Assembly: GCA_936450465.1 (NCBI GenBank)
Contig: OW388300.1
Coordinates: 42,564,358 to 42,628,357 of the forward strand
Length of the DNA stretch: 64,000 nucleotides
Direction: 5' to 3'
Source of the DNA: Gibbula magus
Taxonomy: Eukaryota; Mollusca; Gastropoda; Trochida; Trochidae
The translations under genes and the position numbers were made by a program. Of the stretch, positions 45,125 to 59,800 are shown in pieces. The notes below the pieces were generated by a model. That model was not told where the DNA came from. It worked only from the letters and a program-made list of their open reading frames with translations, and searched no databases. Within the stretch, counting starts at the first letter, position 1. Each line of letters begins with the position of its first letter.

Positions 45125-48100
45125 GTTTCATATTAAAAATATCAATACAAACTATCTCTATCGTTATACACAACATTACATTTCGTCGACTTAAATTTCC
45201 AACACATTTATAGCTAGGCACACCCGACTGCATAAACAGGGATTTATGTCAATAAATGTCAAACGGGACATTCACTTCTCAACACAGTCAACCCGGATAT
45301 GCATGGAAAAGGATGTTTGTCGTGAATTACTTACCTTTGTTGTTAAATGCAGTGTATATTTACAATTTCGTCTGTTGAATTCAAAAGAAAGAACTTTTCT
45401 AAAGTTTAAATTTCGAATTCACATTTGTGTGTTAAAACCTGCTTTATAAACTGGCAGGTAAAAGAAAGTGAACGCCTCTTTTTGAAATTAAAAAAACAAC
45501 TAAATATGGTAGAAATTTGAGACAAGGTACAATTGACAGTTCATTCATTTCGGAAAACATCAAAGTCCTAAAGTTAAACGTTTAATTGGCCAGTTTTGCA
45601 CACAAGAAATCCCTAGGGATGCAGGGGTAAAAAAAAACACAACCAAAACCCGTTAATTTTAATTCTGTCTAATTCCTAAAGTCGTTCAATTTGTAAAATG
45701 TGTCACATGGGTGCCAAAATGTGGTCGATTCGTGTGTCAACGCATTATGAAATGCACTGTCTGTGAGAATTAATAATGTCTAATGACGTCACCTGACTCT
45801 GTGTTCATGCAAAACCTGCATCGACACTTGTTCATTAACTTGAGGGTGTGATTTGATTCTAACACGTCATTGTGGGCCGTCTGACAGTTGTCCAATCAGC
45901 GACAAGTCTTGAGAAAAAAGACATTATTGTAAGGCTGTAACGTTGCATGTCAAACCGACGTTGTCACCGCCATAATGACATTAGCCATACATCAAAGTTC
46001 AGCGGGCAGTACCTATCTATTGAGCACTCGAAAAACGTCGACTCTACCAGTTCAAGGTCTTATAGTCCACGTGTGCATAGTGACACGCCGATCTATGGTG
46101 ATCGCCGTCAATGACGTCACTCAGAGATAGCGTTGGCGGCGGTCTAGCGCAAGCGGATATCAGGCTCCATGTGGCAAAAAAGACCAATGTTTTTTTGTGT
46201 TCTGGGATTGTCAAATGTCTCCCCAACTCGGCTGTAATGTGACAACACATTGACATTAGAAATGCCGGAAAAAGGGCGATTCGTGTAGCTTTAGTATCCG
46301 TTGCCAAGCTTTTGTCAAATTTCAGAAGTTATTCACGTTTTTCTGGTGTTACTTTTGACTTTTTTCACAGATGGGAAGGCCAACATTAATAACGTGTAGC
46401 AATTTACCTGTGTCACGTGACTTTACACCAGTATGAAGGTCACGTGATTATCAATAGCATTATCTCCAAAATGTGTTAATCTGATTTGAGTTCAACTTTA
46501 AAAAAAACAAAAGTTAATATTTAGGCCCTGTGTATCCGATGCTTACTGTCAACATCAATAATATAAAATATCCATAATTTGATTTTAAAAAGTGTATACT
46601 TTCTTTTGCCTGTCAGTTTATGTATGATAGCAAAATGTCAGACCCGTGTTGGTTGTTACAGTTTTCATGCAGTTTTGTTTCATCCCTTATATCTAAAATC
46701 ATGCTTCATATGAATTTACATTCAGTGCTAAATCAATTATCCTACCTTGTCCATTAAACTTGTTTTTGTAACAATAACCTTACACTAAAAAGAGTACTTC
46801 TTGATAAAATCTAACTCAGGTGTACTAATCCATATTCAATGAGTTTAATTTTAGCATCATGCATATGAAATTTGTCACGATATTAGAATAGCTCTTCTTG
46901 GCATGTGTGTTGCTCCCTGGCCTTGTAACAACTTGTAGTCTGTAGAAGTCCTTACAACCAATTAAGCAAAACTTCAAATCTAATAAGACATTTTAAAAAA
47001 ACAACAATCAGTACAGATCTACATTCATTAAAATCAGAAACTATTTTGTCACTATGATAAACTCACACCTCCAAATAAAATAAATAGTTATGTTATGTAT
47101 AATCTACAATACACAGAATATCTTCTAGTACTCTTTGCAGTCGAAATTATATCATTTTCTTGCACGGTTAGAGGTTTACAGAAACAAACAAATGAATAGG
47201 ACACATTTTCAGGCCAATACAATTTGAATGTTAACAGAGACAAAACCAAAATTTACGCCATTAAGAAGGGTGGGAAACTTTCTTTTTGAGGGGAAAATGG
47301 TATCAGAAAGGGACACTACTTCAAACGAAAGTTTACAAGTGTCTCTAATAGACTTTCCTGAAATTACTATCACTCATAACAAATACTAACATATTATAAC
47401 TACAGGATATTGCAATGTACATATATTTCGCTATGACTTTCGGAAACAGATTGTTATAGAAAAAGCTGTAAATGACTAACTTCTCATGTGAAATGTAAAT
47501 ATATTACAAACCTATGGCCCCGTGGTCTTTGCAGAATTGAAAAATACAGACTGATGAAATAATATAGCTGTCATGGATGGGCTTTAAAGCACGTTTTTTG
47601 CAAATTTTATTTTTTTCAAATTTCCCATTTATAATGATAGTTTATGCCATTTATATTTACTTAAGTGGCTAAAACATCTTAATACACAAACCAATTATCC
47701 GTAGTGGCAAAAACGGTGTTTCGTATAAATCAAATCATCATTTTAATGTGAACACATTTTATTATTTCGAATTAAGAAAACGATTCTCAAGGCTTTTCCG
47801 AATCATGTACACTAATTTTTTAATTTGATGGAGAGAGTTTTACTATTGGTGACATTATTTTTCAAAACATTTCATCAACTTATTTGAGCGAAAAACGTGC
47901 TACTGCCCCTTTAATAAGTTTATCAAGACATGTATCTTGTAACATTGACCCCCTATAAACTCAGGTGCGATACTAGATCATTGCACATCAAAGGAGATAC
48001 CTTGGAAGATCTTTCGTGTGCAAAGGGCGAATTAACTATGTTCAAAATAACAAACAAGGGTCTCACTATTAGCGGAATCCTATACAACAAGGTGTGCAGT

Positions 48101-48410
48101 GTGGTGTTAGTTTTAGCACTACTCACCAGAACTCGCAGTAGATAAGTGCGCAATAATTTATATCATTATTTGCAATACTATTTGAATGAGAATATCCTCG
48201 GTAGATCACTCGTAGATAGTAGAATATACTAGTCTAAGAAGCAATATATGTTCATGGTAGGTAAGCGATATACATTGAAATGTACTTGACATGTATCAGG
48301 TATTATTATTACTTCCTGTGTAAAATTACTAACAACATATTTTATGTAAGGTTAATGTCATAATTAAATTTGATGTCACAATTGATATTTTTTATGTATA
48401 CTAATGATAA
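45125..48410. other. Gene-free stretch
   Basis: No exon is recognised. TGACGTCA occurs at 45784-45791 and 46112-46119, and two CACGTG boxes lie at about 46,410-46,445. The 45.7-46.4 kb part is less AT-rich than its surroundings and could hold regulatory DNA, but nothing in the sequence proves it. Confidence 0.35.
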
Positions 48411-48424
48411 GTAAATACTGAGAT

Positions 48425-48590
48425 ATATATATATATATATTGATCCAGTCAAGAAGATTGATCCAGTCAAAACCATCTGATGTTTACTATTTTCTATAAA
48501 GAAGATTGATCCAGTCAAAACCATCTGATGTTTACTATTTTCTATATATTATATTTTCTATATATATATTTTCTATATAATATATACACA
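48425..48590. repeat. (AT)n and short duplication
   Basis: GAAGATTGATCCAGTCAAAACC with TGATGTTTACTATTTTCTAT occurs twice in tandem, with (AT)n and TTTTCTATATA runs around it. Confidence 0.8.
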
Positions 48591-48739
48591 ATCAGCCCAT
48601 AGCGATACTGACGGACGTCGTTTGATGCACTATATAGACAGTTTATGCCAGTATTATTAACTTACGACATAAATATCCTCCACACATCGTCCCAATAAAA
48701 CTGCGTTTATCATTTAAATAATTTCACTGAAAACTTAAA

Positions 48740-49255
48740 TTTCATTAGTCCAAATCGATTTTACATCCGTGTAAGCATATTTAGACCAGTTAATACATAA
48801 CTTCACCGATAATTTACCTACATTCAGTTCATATGATGTTGATATAGACTGAATGATGCAAACTTTTGAAGCATATTTATGACACGTGATGAAAGAGTAA
48901 ATAAAACAACTTGAATTTAGTTTACATACATTCAGTCCATGTTGACATCGTTTAATAAGTCTATGTAAGCACATTTTTCACCAGTAAATTAAAAGCTTCG
49001 CTTAATTTGACATATATTCAGTCCATGTTGACCTTGTTTGATGCAGTCTATGTACGCATATATATGACAAGTAAATTATTAGTTTCCTTTGACATTACAA
49101 TGTAATGTATTTTGACCTTGTTTGATACAGGCTATGTAAATATATTTATGACGAGTAAATACAAAGTGTCACGTAAATTGACATAAATTCAGTACATTTT
49201 GACATTGCTTGATGCAGTCTATGTAAGCATATTTATGACAATATAGCTTCACTTA
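48740..49255 (+). repeat. Diverged ~115-bp tandem repeats
   Basis: About five units carry TTCAGTCCATGTTGAC, TTGTTTGATGCAGTCTATGTA, GCATATTTATGACA and AGTAAAT, with many differences, so the array is old. Confidence 0.7.
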
Positions 49256-50294
49256 AAATTTACCGTGAACCTTTTCAGCATGGTATCCAATAAAACAGCA
49301 TTCCCGAGGCAAACCCTCTCATATTTTGCAGGCAAAATGAGTGGACGATAAACAAATTTCAATATTTCCTGCAGAGCTTTAACGTTTAAAATGTTCTTCT
49401 GCCAATCCTCCACGTATCATATTGTCCGGGAACGTACTAAGCCTACTTACATATCGCGAAGTTAAACCACCCTGTCGAGCTTATCAGTAGGCGAGATAAG
49501 GAATGAGTTATAGCACATTTGAACAACATTTTGTCTTTTAGGTTAGCCTATCTTTTCTTACAAGGTATCAAATTAAATAAACTTTGCGAAATGGACGATT
49601 CTATACTACTATCGTGTCATGTATATATTTCTTCGAGAAAAAAAAGATATATCAATACTAACATGCGTAATTTGTGTTTATCTACCGTTATGCATTAGAC
49701 TTTATTTGGTATAATAATATTTATTCAGGAAAAGGTGAATGGGTTGGTAAACAGGCATTTCGCCTGTACAAATACAGCTCCGGGTACAATTAGAATTCTA
49801 TTTGATACGTATAGACAAAATGCAAGAGTTATGCCATAGTTTCAGATTGAAATTGTGTCACTTATAAACAGTGCCCTAGTAACATGCTATCATCTCCCAA
49901 GGGCGGTTGATATAAATCGAAGAAAACGTTATCGCATGTGAACAGAAGAAAATACGACAATATATGCATCTTGCATAGATAAGAAACCTGTTTGTTATGT
50001 TTAGCTACGGATCGATCCCACTTTTTGGTATCAGAGGTAAGTGACAGCATGTGTCCAGGGTAACTTCAGGTGTTTCGCAGAGACATGCGCAAAACGAGTT
50101 AGCCTCGTTTCCGGGATTATTTCATTCTAACCAACATGGACTAGTTCACAAAAAATAAATTACTTAATGATCTTAATTCACTAGGTGACCCTAGTGTTAT
50201 ATTAATATAACATACTGAAGAGTAATATTTAGACAGAAATATTAAGCTCATGTAATACCGCTGCAAGTATGATGTCATAAGAGTGTGTAGTTGA

Positions 50295-50302
50295 TGACGT
50301 CA
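50295..50302. promoter_or_regulatory. TGACGTCA (CRE-like) site upstream of the SLC28 gene
   Basis: A perfect palindrome lies 228 bp before the start-codon exon, with a TGATGTCA near-match 27 bp before it. As the start-codon exon begins with an acceptor site, this is probably intronic rather than core promoter. Confidence 0.3.
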
Positions 50303-50529
50303 TGGATCTCAGTTTCAGCACACCGTCGGCAATTTTGCCCGATTGGCCATACGAAATATGAATGCGAAACTTCCGCCGATATAATAACATTTTTATTAAA
50401 CTCGTGAATGGTTTGATATCAAACACGCTTTCGCTCGTTTAAAACCAAGTTTAAAAAAATACCTAATTCATTTCTGCAAGGTACCCATCCAAACAGACGC
50501 GGTCAAATCATAATCTAATTATTTTACAG

Positions 50530-50830
50530 ACTTGTCAACATGTCACGTAAAGCTTCCATAACATCAGTGACTTGGGGCGACACCCCTCTGGGGCGAATAG
50601 CCAGCACCAACTCTTTAACTGATCTCCCATTGGCTGAAATAAACACCAATCGGTCGTCTCCAATCACAGTGCATCCGGCACCATACCAGAAGCAGATTTC
50701 ATACAGCCCCTCTGCGCAGCGACGGGCGTACCAAAAAGGGAAGAACTTCCGTCGTCATTCCTCTGCCTCGATATTGAAAAGTACTCCGCATTTTCTTGAT
50801 GACCTGGACAAACGGAGGTTGTCAATCAGA
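50530..50830 (+). CDS. SLC28A: CNT gene, start-codon exon
   Basis: The acceptor TTTTACAG ends at 50529 and the donor is ATCAGA/GTGAGT. The ATG at 50540 is ten bases into the exon, so at least one untranslated exon lies upstream. It encodes the 97-residue cytosolic N-terminus, Ser/Thr-rich with basic patches (RRHSSAS, KRRLSIR), possible kinase sites. Confidence 0.8.
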
Positions 50831-53800
50831 GTGAGTTGCATTGCTTTAGAGAACTGTGGTCTCGTCAGTCAATCTTTGCCTGAAGAAACAGAAATGAATT
50901 ATAATATTCTCGTCAGTCAATCTTTGTTATCGTCAGTCAATCTTTGCCTGAAGAAACAGAAATGAATTATAATGTTCTAACGAGCAAAAGAAACACAATA
51001 CGAGACATTCTAATCCAAGAGTGATAAATGCTGCTGGCACTTTCCCTTTCATTTTTTTCTGTTAAGAAAACCTCCTGTACAATAACGTATAACGTAACTG
51101 TAGGCGAGATAAGAGAGTGAAATAGGACGGCCATCTCATTGGGGAATATTTTACAGCAATGTTGCGTCTATGAATTAAATCCTATATAGGCGTACACTGT
51201 GTCATCAATATATGTTATCAACTTAATTTCCTTTTTTTAAATTTTCACTTAAAGGCCAAAAATTTTGTCAAAATTTTAGCATCCCACGTGTGTTTGAAGA
51301 TACATAGACATGTGTTCATTCATGTGTCTATTGGAACAGCCTGTTCCACCAGGGTATTTTCTTCATCTGTAATACTCCAAATTCCCTGATTGAGTAACTC
51401 GTAACGCTTACCAGCTTGTTACACTTGTCTATTTATAATATCTATATTGTCAACCAATGACATTTAGTGATTTGAAAGTTGATGATTGCTCATCTGTAAT
51501 CTCATTCGGGGATTGCAAATATTGCTCAAGTTCAAGTCATTTCATTGGTTGATTATTTTTATCGTTTCTAGTAAAAAAAATCTCTCACAATCAGCGGATT
51601 TGAAGTTCTCATACGGATATAATATAGGCGCTTATTAGAGTATATACGGTACTTGAAGAAATTCTACGATGGAATGAGTCCATTTCTTTTCCAGACCATA
51701 TCTGACTACGGGTCAGACATAGGATTCGATGACATCAGCGAGGGAGTATCCGAGGAGGATGTCAGAGGGAAAGAAGTTAAGGAGTCAAACAGTTGCACAA
51801 CCATCGTGTTCAGAATCCAGATCACCATCAAAGAGTTTCTTACAAGGCACAAAACCCCCCTTACAAGAATAGCAAAAATACTATTCCTTCTTCTGTACTT
51901 GGCCTACTTCATCTACGCCATGTACTACAAGTTTGGAGACGAAGGTTCTATCCGTCTCCTGGTATGCAGTGTGTTGGTTCTCCTGTTAATACTATTCTAT
52001 CACCTTCCTGAAGACGTGTGGAGAGGCCTGGACTTCCTGTGCTTGTGGCACGAGAGACCACCAGTAGCAAAGGCTGTAAGATGGTGAGTACTTTAACCCT
52101 TACATTGATGATCCCGAGTTGGTCGGGGCGCTTGTAGAGAATTTCACCCTTGCTCTCCGCGAGGTCCGGATCTCGAACTTAGTTTTTTTTACCAGCATGC
52201 TAGCCCTGTGACGTTTGCCATTCTCTTCCCACAATGGTTACTCCCTTCAGATTTCCGATCCTTACCTACTGCTACGGAAAGAATTCTGATTGCAGTGAGT
52301 CATTGCCAATTAAATTTGCCAACGACAAAGGACATTTACTTAGGTATATAAACTAATATAAATACAAACATTTGTTTAACAGTAGTATCCAGTGTAAGCT
52401 GCTCCAAAGCAGAAGTATCTCAGAAAATTGAAAAAGTCACTGAAATTCCAGGTGTAATAGATATGTTTTGATACAAAGTTAAAAGTGGACAATGTTTGTT
52501 CTGCTCTTATGTCAAGTACAAACATTGTATGGTATCCCTTATGCATTGCCCCCAAGTTATAAACTTACAAACCTTGCAGGGTGTTCTACATACTGGCTGT
52601 GCTGGCGATTCTAATCACATTGATCGTGCTGGTGGCAATAGAGAACCCGGTCAACCTGCTGTCTCTACCAGGGCTTATCGCTTTTGTCATCATCACTTTC
52701 ATCACATCAAGCAATCCTAGTAAGGTGGGTTGTTAGTTTCCCTTCTGCCCTCGGTGTAGTTTTAGAATTCAGTTCATTTTTCAATTTCCACAAGGCCAAT
52801 GCTTACTTTTTCAAAAACGATTTATGCTTTTATATCCAACTTATAATGGATCGAGGCAGTCTTTTATCCGACTTACGTACCGAATAAATGTATGCTTTAG
52901 ATAAAACCGTTTAAGTAGCATCTATGATTTAATGGTTTACTGCTTATGTTTTGCTGTTAGCTGAACTTCTAATGCAGAACATACATTTCGTAAAGAAGCA
53001 ATCATAATTGTGTTTATTGAAATTAAAAATTTATAGCACCGAATGCAACGTTTTAGTGTAGATGCTGACAACAAAATCAGGTGCACGCGAATATCTTTTG
53101 CATGTTCACATCGTATTAAATATTATCAAAACAATCCATACTAGTTATGTTCATGTGTACATGTAAATATTCACACATACCTGTTATGAACTTCAAGTGC
53201 TATTCTTGACAACTCTACGGTTTATTAGAATGAACATTTTCAATTGTTATATCGCAAGCTATTTTGTTGCAGGTGTCGTGGCACCCGGTGTTCTGGGGTT
53301 TGACGTGTCAGTACCTTCTGGGGTTGGTGGTGCTGTACACAGCGTGGGGGGAGGGGGTGTGTAGCTACCTGGGGGAGAGGGTTGTCGAGCTGCTTCAATA
53401 CAGTGATGAGGGAGCAGCCTATGTGTTCGGAGACACACATGAGTTTCATCGCTTTGCTTTTTCGGTATCCATTTAAATATTATCTCATCCTTGTCAGCAA
53501 CATCTCCATTGTCGTCAGAAACATCTTCATCGTTGTCAACATCATCTTCATCGTTGTCAACAACATTTTCATCTTCGTCAACATCATCTTCATCGTTGTC
53601 AACATCATCTTCATCGTTGTCAACAACATCTTCATCTTCGTCAACATCATCTTCATCGTCGTCAACATCATCTTCATCGTTGTCAACAACATCTTCATCG
53701 TTGTCAACAACATCTTCATCTTCGTCAACATCATCTTCATCTTCGTCAACATCATCTTCATCCTCGTCAGCATCATCTTCATCGTTGTCAACAACATCTT

Positions 53801-56800
53801 CATCGTTGTCAACATCATCTTCATCTTCGTCAACATCATCTTCATCGTTGTCAACATCATCTTCATTTTATTCAAAAACATCTTCATCTTCCTCAACATC
53901 ATCTTCATCGTTGTCAACATCATCTTCATCGTTGTCAACATCATCTTCATCGTTGTCAACATCATCTTCATCCTCGTCAACATAATCTTCATCCTCGTTA
54001 GCCTCATCTTCATCGTCGTCAGCAACATCTTCATCGTCGTTTGCAACATCTTCATCGTCTTCAGCACCATCATCCTCGACGTCAATACCATCGATATCAT
54101 CGTCGCTCGCATACAGTTTTGTTTTACAGAAATATCGAATTTTTACCGTACAAAAGTTCTTAATCCAAAGCAACAATAAACTCAGGGGCAAACGAAACAA
54201 TACCAATTTATCAAGACAAACTATTTCTCGATTTTGAATGTCTTTGATGAGGATATACAAAATTCACCAGAGTCATGATAGTATTCTACTTAATATTTTA
54301 TATATTCTCTAACACACATGGGGTTTTGAAATTGCTATTTCAAAGAGTTTCTGGTTAATGTTTGGTATGAATGATAATGTTTTTAATGAAATATAGACTT
54401 CATGTTAGTATAAGATGTTGTCGGTATAGTGTACCTTCAGCGACTTGAATTTGTTTGACGCATCAATGTGTACGACATCTGAAAACAAGGCAAAAAAAAC
54501 CTTGGACTCTCCCATCTCGTCTAGTTAAGAGGATTCGAAAACGTCAAAACATGTGTTTTTTAGAAATATGAACAGATTATGTTTTAAAATTACAAATTTA
54601 GTTTAGTTTACTTCTGGATACATGATGTAATTCCTTTTTACCTGTGTGCATCGCTCGTGTATTGAACTAATTGTATTTTGTATGGTATTGTTTCTTTGCT
54701 CCTGGGTGTAAAATCCACACCAAAATGGACTTCCTGCCAACACGTTGTTAATCAATACAATCTGTTTCTGTACCGTTGCATGTACCATTATAATGTACCA
54801 TCATCTTGCAGACCCTGGCGGTGACGATATTCTTCAGTACCTTGGTGTCTCTCATGTACCACGTGGGTGTCATGCAAGCAGCTCTGCGTCTGATTGGTCG
54901 AACTCTCTCCTTCTGCTTCCACTCTAGTCCAATAGAAGCTCTCAATGTGGTCGGCAACATCTTCATAGGATTTGTACGTTGACATATATATATATATATA
55001 TGACTTGGATATTATTTATTATTATTTATATATTATATATTATTTATGATCCTTATGTTTGAAAATAACAGACTTTAAGTTTTCCAAATGAGGACATATG
55101 CACATAGCATGTTTGCCTGGCAAATATTGTTCAGCGCGACTTGTCTGTGACGTCATAAAACAATTGTTCGTTCTGTAACAGTAACTCACCGTCGCAAGAG
55201 AAGTGGGTCGGTTACTGACTATTTTTACGATATTCAAATTTGACCAAATGGGTAATCAAGAACTTATTACACTCGAAACTTGTGTGCAAATTTGAGTATA
55301 ACCCTCGCTCTCGCTCGGGCATTTACAATCCTTTTGTAAAAGTCACATGACACACTTCATCGGGTAATAAATAGAGTATATTATATGAGTGTCTATGTCA
55401 TACTGTGTTTACGACACGGGTGCCTGAATATAAGTATTTCCCGAGCGAGAGCGAGGGATATACCGATTTTCAGGCACGAGTGTCGTAAAAAGAGAATGTT
55501 ATAGACACGAATATAACATTCTGTTTATTAAAGCAATCGAGAAATTAATGAAAATACGCTAAAATCCGCTCTCAACCAAAGGTTGGCGAATGCAACGTCA
55601 TAGAAGAAACTTGATGTCAAAGCATTGTTTATGGCATCATGTCACAATGACGAAGTGATATTTTGCCCTAGGGAAAAGTATGAAAAATATGAACCTCCAG
55701 ATGATTGCCCTCGGAGGTAATAATCTCTGTTTATGCGATTGTAGAAGGGTCCATAACAGTCATAATATACTTCATATCGTTTGGATGTTAAACAAATCTC
55801 TTCTCTGGCTTCGATGGCGCGATGTTCACTTGTTTTGTCCAGGTCCAGGTAAGTCTGTTATTGCTGAGTAAACTTGATACCATTCTTTGTAAAGTAATGT
55901 CATTGTTTTAGACAGAAGCACCCTTGTTGATACGACCATTTATACCGGTGATGACGAAATCAGAGCTCCATACAGTGATGACAGCAGGGTTCGCTACAAC
56001 AGCTGGCAGCATGTTGACAGTATACGCCCAGTTTGGAGTTCGTTATTTTCATTATTATAGTTTCATTATTTCTTTGATTTGCCATTGAATATAGACTTAG
56101 TTTAGTGGTTCATAGAGCCAAATCAAGATTACGATCGTTTGTTTCTTACCCATCTCTTCAAATTGGTTTCATTGCTTAATACGAACCTTTTTTCATTAAG
56201 ATTACCTTAGGATGTCATCTTTAATTTCTTTTAGTTTCCTAGTGAAATGATGTTAGTCTTAATGTTGTGACAAACTTGAATATACCATCATATATTTATG
56301 CACAAAAAGACTTGGTAAATTTGGTAAAATTATAATGCAAATTGTAAAATCTTCCGGCTAATCACTTATCCGCTATCATTATGTATAGTACTGGCATTTT
56401 GTGTCTCATATGCCATGGTTCTCGGCTTGAGCATAAGAAAGTTATGTTATGTTGTGTTCACTGTGCATTTATAAGTGCACATATACACTGTAATAATATG
56501 TATAGTATATAGGAAATAACGCGGAAGTTGAACATCTGAGAGCCAATAAGAGACAAGATTCCAAACTGATGTTAGGGAAGACCAAGGGTTACAATGTGAC
56601 AATGAAAATCATATAAGCCCTATGGACAGTATGAAAATGCTCTATATTGTAAGTTCATCAACGTATTGGTAATTTTGACTTATTAAAGTTATTATTAATA
56701 ACTGATTAAAATCGACCTTTTTCCGAAGAATAAAATTTGCAAAATAATGCATCTATGGGATACGAACATATGTTCTGTAGATTCCTCTCCACAAGGTCTG

Positions 56801-59800
56801 AAAACATCCCAGATTGGCGCGTGTTCTGTGTCAGTTTAGTACAGACAAAATCAAGTCATATAACTGACCAATCACATCATGTTTTGTAACGATCGCCGTT
56901 TAGAAATCATTCGGAATCATTTGTTAACATGTATAGGCCTCTGGTCACAGTTAATTTGACCCGGAACTGGTTGGTTGAGAGGAGGAAACACTGGAAAAGT
57001 AGGGTATTGTGGGAAAGCTAGTTCTATGTTTGTTAACATCGGAGGTGTTTCCATTTTTCTAGATTTTTAGTGTCAGTGTTTTTGAATGGGTGGTGGGCAT
57101 AAAGTTTGTTGATTTTGTGCACCTTTGTCTGTTTCTGGCAGATGTTGTGTGATTGGCTACCTGAATTACGTCAGAACATGCGAGTCTATCGGCTGTTATC
57201 AGACGATTTGGCGAGGAAATCTCCGAACGATATGAGTCTGTATCCCTGTAGATGAATGGGATATTTTAATAAGACTGAACAATGTTTAATGTCGAAATTT
57301 GAAATTTGTAGATTCCCGTTCATCACCTCTTAGCCGCGTGTTTCATGTCGGCCCCTGCTGCTCTAGCTATATCTAAACTGTCGTGTCCAGAGACGGGGGA
57401 GACTAAAGCATCGTTTGAAGACTATGTGCGTCTCGAGGACAGGTTCGTATCACCACGTGCCTCTGTTAATCTTAGTCTCAGGAATTTAAATTTAAATGAA
57501 CAACAAATATAATTTTACTGTGATTCACTCCATTTTAAAGTTTTGATTTTAATTAAATATTGTAATTGCAAAGAAATCAGGAACTTGTTCTTATAGAATG
57601 CTTCATTGAGCTTGCTTCATAGTAGCGAGGCTACTTCGTTCTTCGGATTGGTTCGTTGACTTTTGCCTAAATTCAAAAACGAAAGTATAATTGCCGTTTA
57701 ACTTTCAGGGTATATTGACAGTGTCGTGCAACAAAGTTCTGTACATAGCTTGGTTCACCATTATCGTGTTTCTAAGAAATGATCAGTGTTGGAATCTGTT
57801 ATGGCTTTCGGCGATCTTTGACCAAACAAGCGACGTTTTCATATACAGTAGAATTTTTAAGATGACAGTTTCCCTTGATACAATGTCGATTGCAAGGGAG
57901 ATAACATGAAAGAAACATTTTAGAGAGTTTTTTTTCTTTCAGGACAACAAGTAATCTGATTGATTCGGTTACTTCCGGTGCAACAGGCGCCATCAAACTG
58001 GTCGCCATGTTAACAGTCAATGTTCTCGCCTTCCTTAGTGTCTTCAAATTAATTTCCGCTTCTCTGATTTGGTTTGGAGAGAGAGTGGGAGTCGAGGAAC
58101 TTACGTTTGAGGTAATGTGTAAATGTGTAATTTCTATAACAGTGGTGAAAGTACCATAGCATGTAATGTGGATCATACAAATTATATTTTTGTACTTTCA
58201 GTTTTCACAATTTCTACTTTCAGTTTCTATGCTCATATTTATTTTACCCGCTGGCTCTCTTCATGGGGGTTGATCTAAGCGACTGTCAACGCGTAGCGGC
58301 GCTTCTTGGAGTGAAGATCTTCACTAACGAACTGTCAGCATACACTATTTTGAATGAGAACATCAAGAACAGACAAATGTTTGAGAACTACACTGCCTCA
58401 TACAACTTTACGGACTGGAGGGAAACAGAGAACAAGGATATTCTCCTACCTAGCTGGAATACAACACTAAATGGAGGAGTTCTGTCCGTGAGTATCGTAT
58501 TCTGTCGAATATAACCAGGGTCATGGGGTGCCGGAGTAAATACAATCCCGGTCTGGGATATGAATTTAAAGCCTACCGTATTTCCTCGAAGGGATGCTGA
58601 ATGAAAGAGGACAGATAATTAAGACCAAATATAGAGAGAAAAAGTTCATTTGAAAACCTATTGTGCAGAATTCTTTATGCTGCGGCGAAGGGCTAATCAG
58701 TTTTTGTGAACAAATAGTATCACTGGCTCTGTAGTTCATCACATTATTCATTATTGTAACATATCAAATAATTGCCTAATCACCAAATATACAATTTATA
58801 ATCCAATTTGGTTTTACATCAATCCACATTCATTATAAATATCATAGACCTTTGTATTTCTGTATACCTTTGTAGGAAGAAGTGCATTTAAAGGCCTGAA
58901 CTCTATTGTTTAAAGTGGGTCCAAATCTTAAATGGTTGATCCCCTTGATCCAATATATCTAACAAAATCTCAGTGGTGTAGAGGTTCTTGAGGAAAAGTC
59001 GAAAACGTCAAATGTGGACGGACGACGGTCTATGCCATAAACCCATCTTGCCTTTCTGGCCTGATGAGCTAAAATGACATTGTCAGACACCAAAAAAATG
59101 GGGAAAATGGATTTAAATCATATGTCATACTACAACAATATTCAATACCCATATCCAAGTGATACCTTGTCCTTTCCACCGGCCAAAGTGCAAGGAAAAG
59201 TTCTAATTATTAAGCATTGCGTTATTTTTCATACACAGAAGCGATCAGAAGTTATTGCATCCTACGCCCTGTGTGGATTCTCTAACATCGGCTCTATTGG
59301 AATAATGCTAGGAGTTCTTGGAGGCTTGGCACCGCACCGGAAGATGGTGCTTACCAAAATTGTCCTCCGGGCATTTGTGGCGGGAAATATAGCGTGCTTC
59401 ATGACTGCGTGTACTGCAGGTACAGAGTGTAGAGAATCACACCCATCTTGTCAAAGATTATAGGGTTGAGCTTACAGACGCCAGCAAAATAAATCTTCTT
59501 TAATTTTCATTAATATATATTACTGAACCCTGATACAACTGGGTTTTATGTTTTGGTCAAATAACATACATTTCATACTAAAGCAAAACCTAAACTCGCG
59601 TGCAAAAGATACGTCACCATAGAAAATACAGGATACTTCAATCCACGAGTGATAACTAAAACAGAGATACATCATGTCTTCAGAAGCCAACAACTCAATT
59701 TAAAATTTCAACACAGTATCTGTTAAATTTTTTGAAAAACACACGTTCAAATAAATCCTTAAAATGATTGTTTTCGAATTTCCTTAACTAGACGAGATGG

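Noticed and set aside
46044..46307. 87-codon minus-strand frame in a less AT-rich block
   Set aside because: There is no family match, no splice-supported extension and no clear start context.
53382..54260. Long open frames on both strands (up to 265 codons)
   Set aside because: They are products of a 21-bp minisatellite inside a CNT intron and have no family match.
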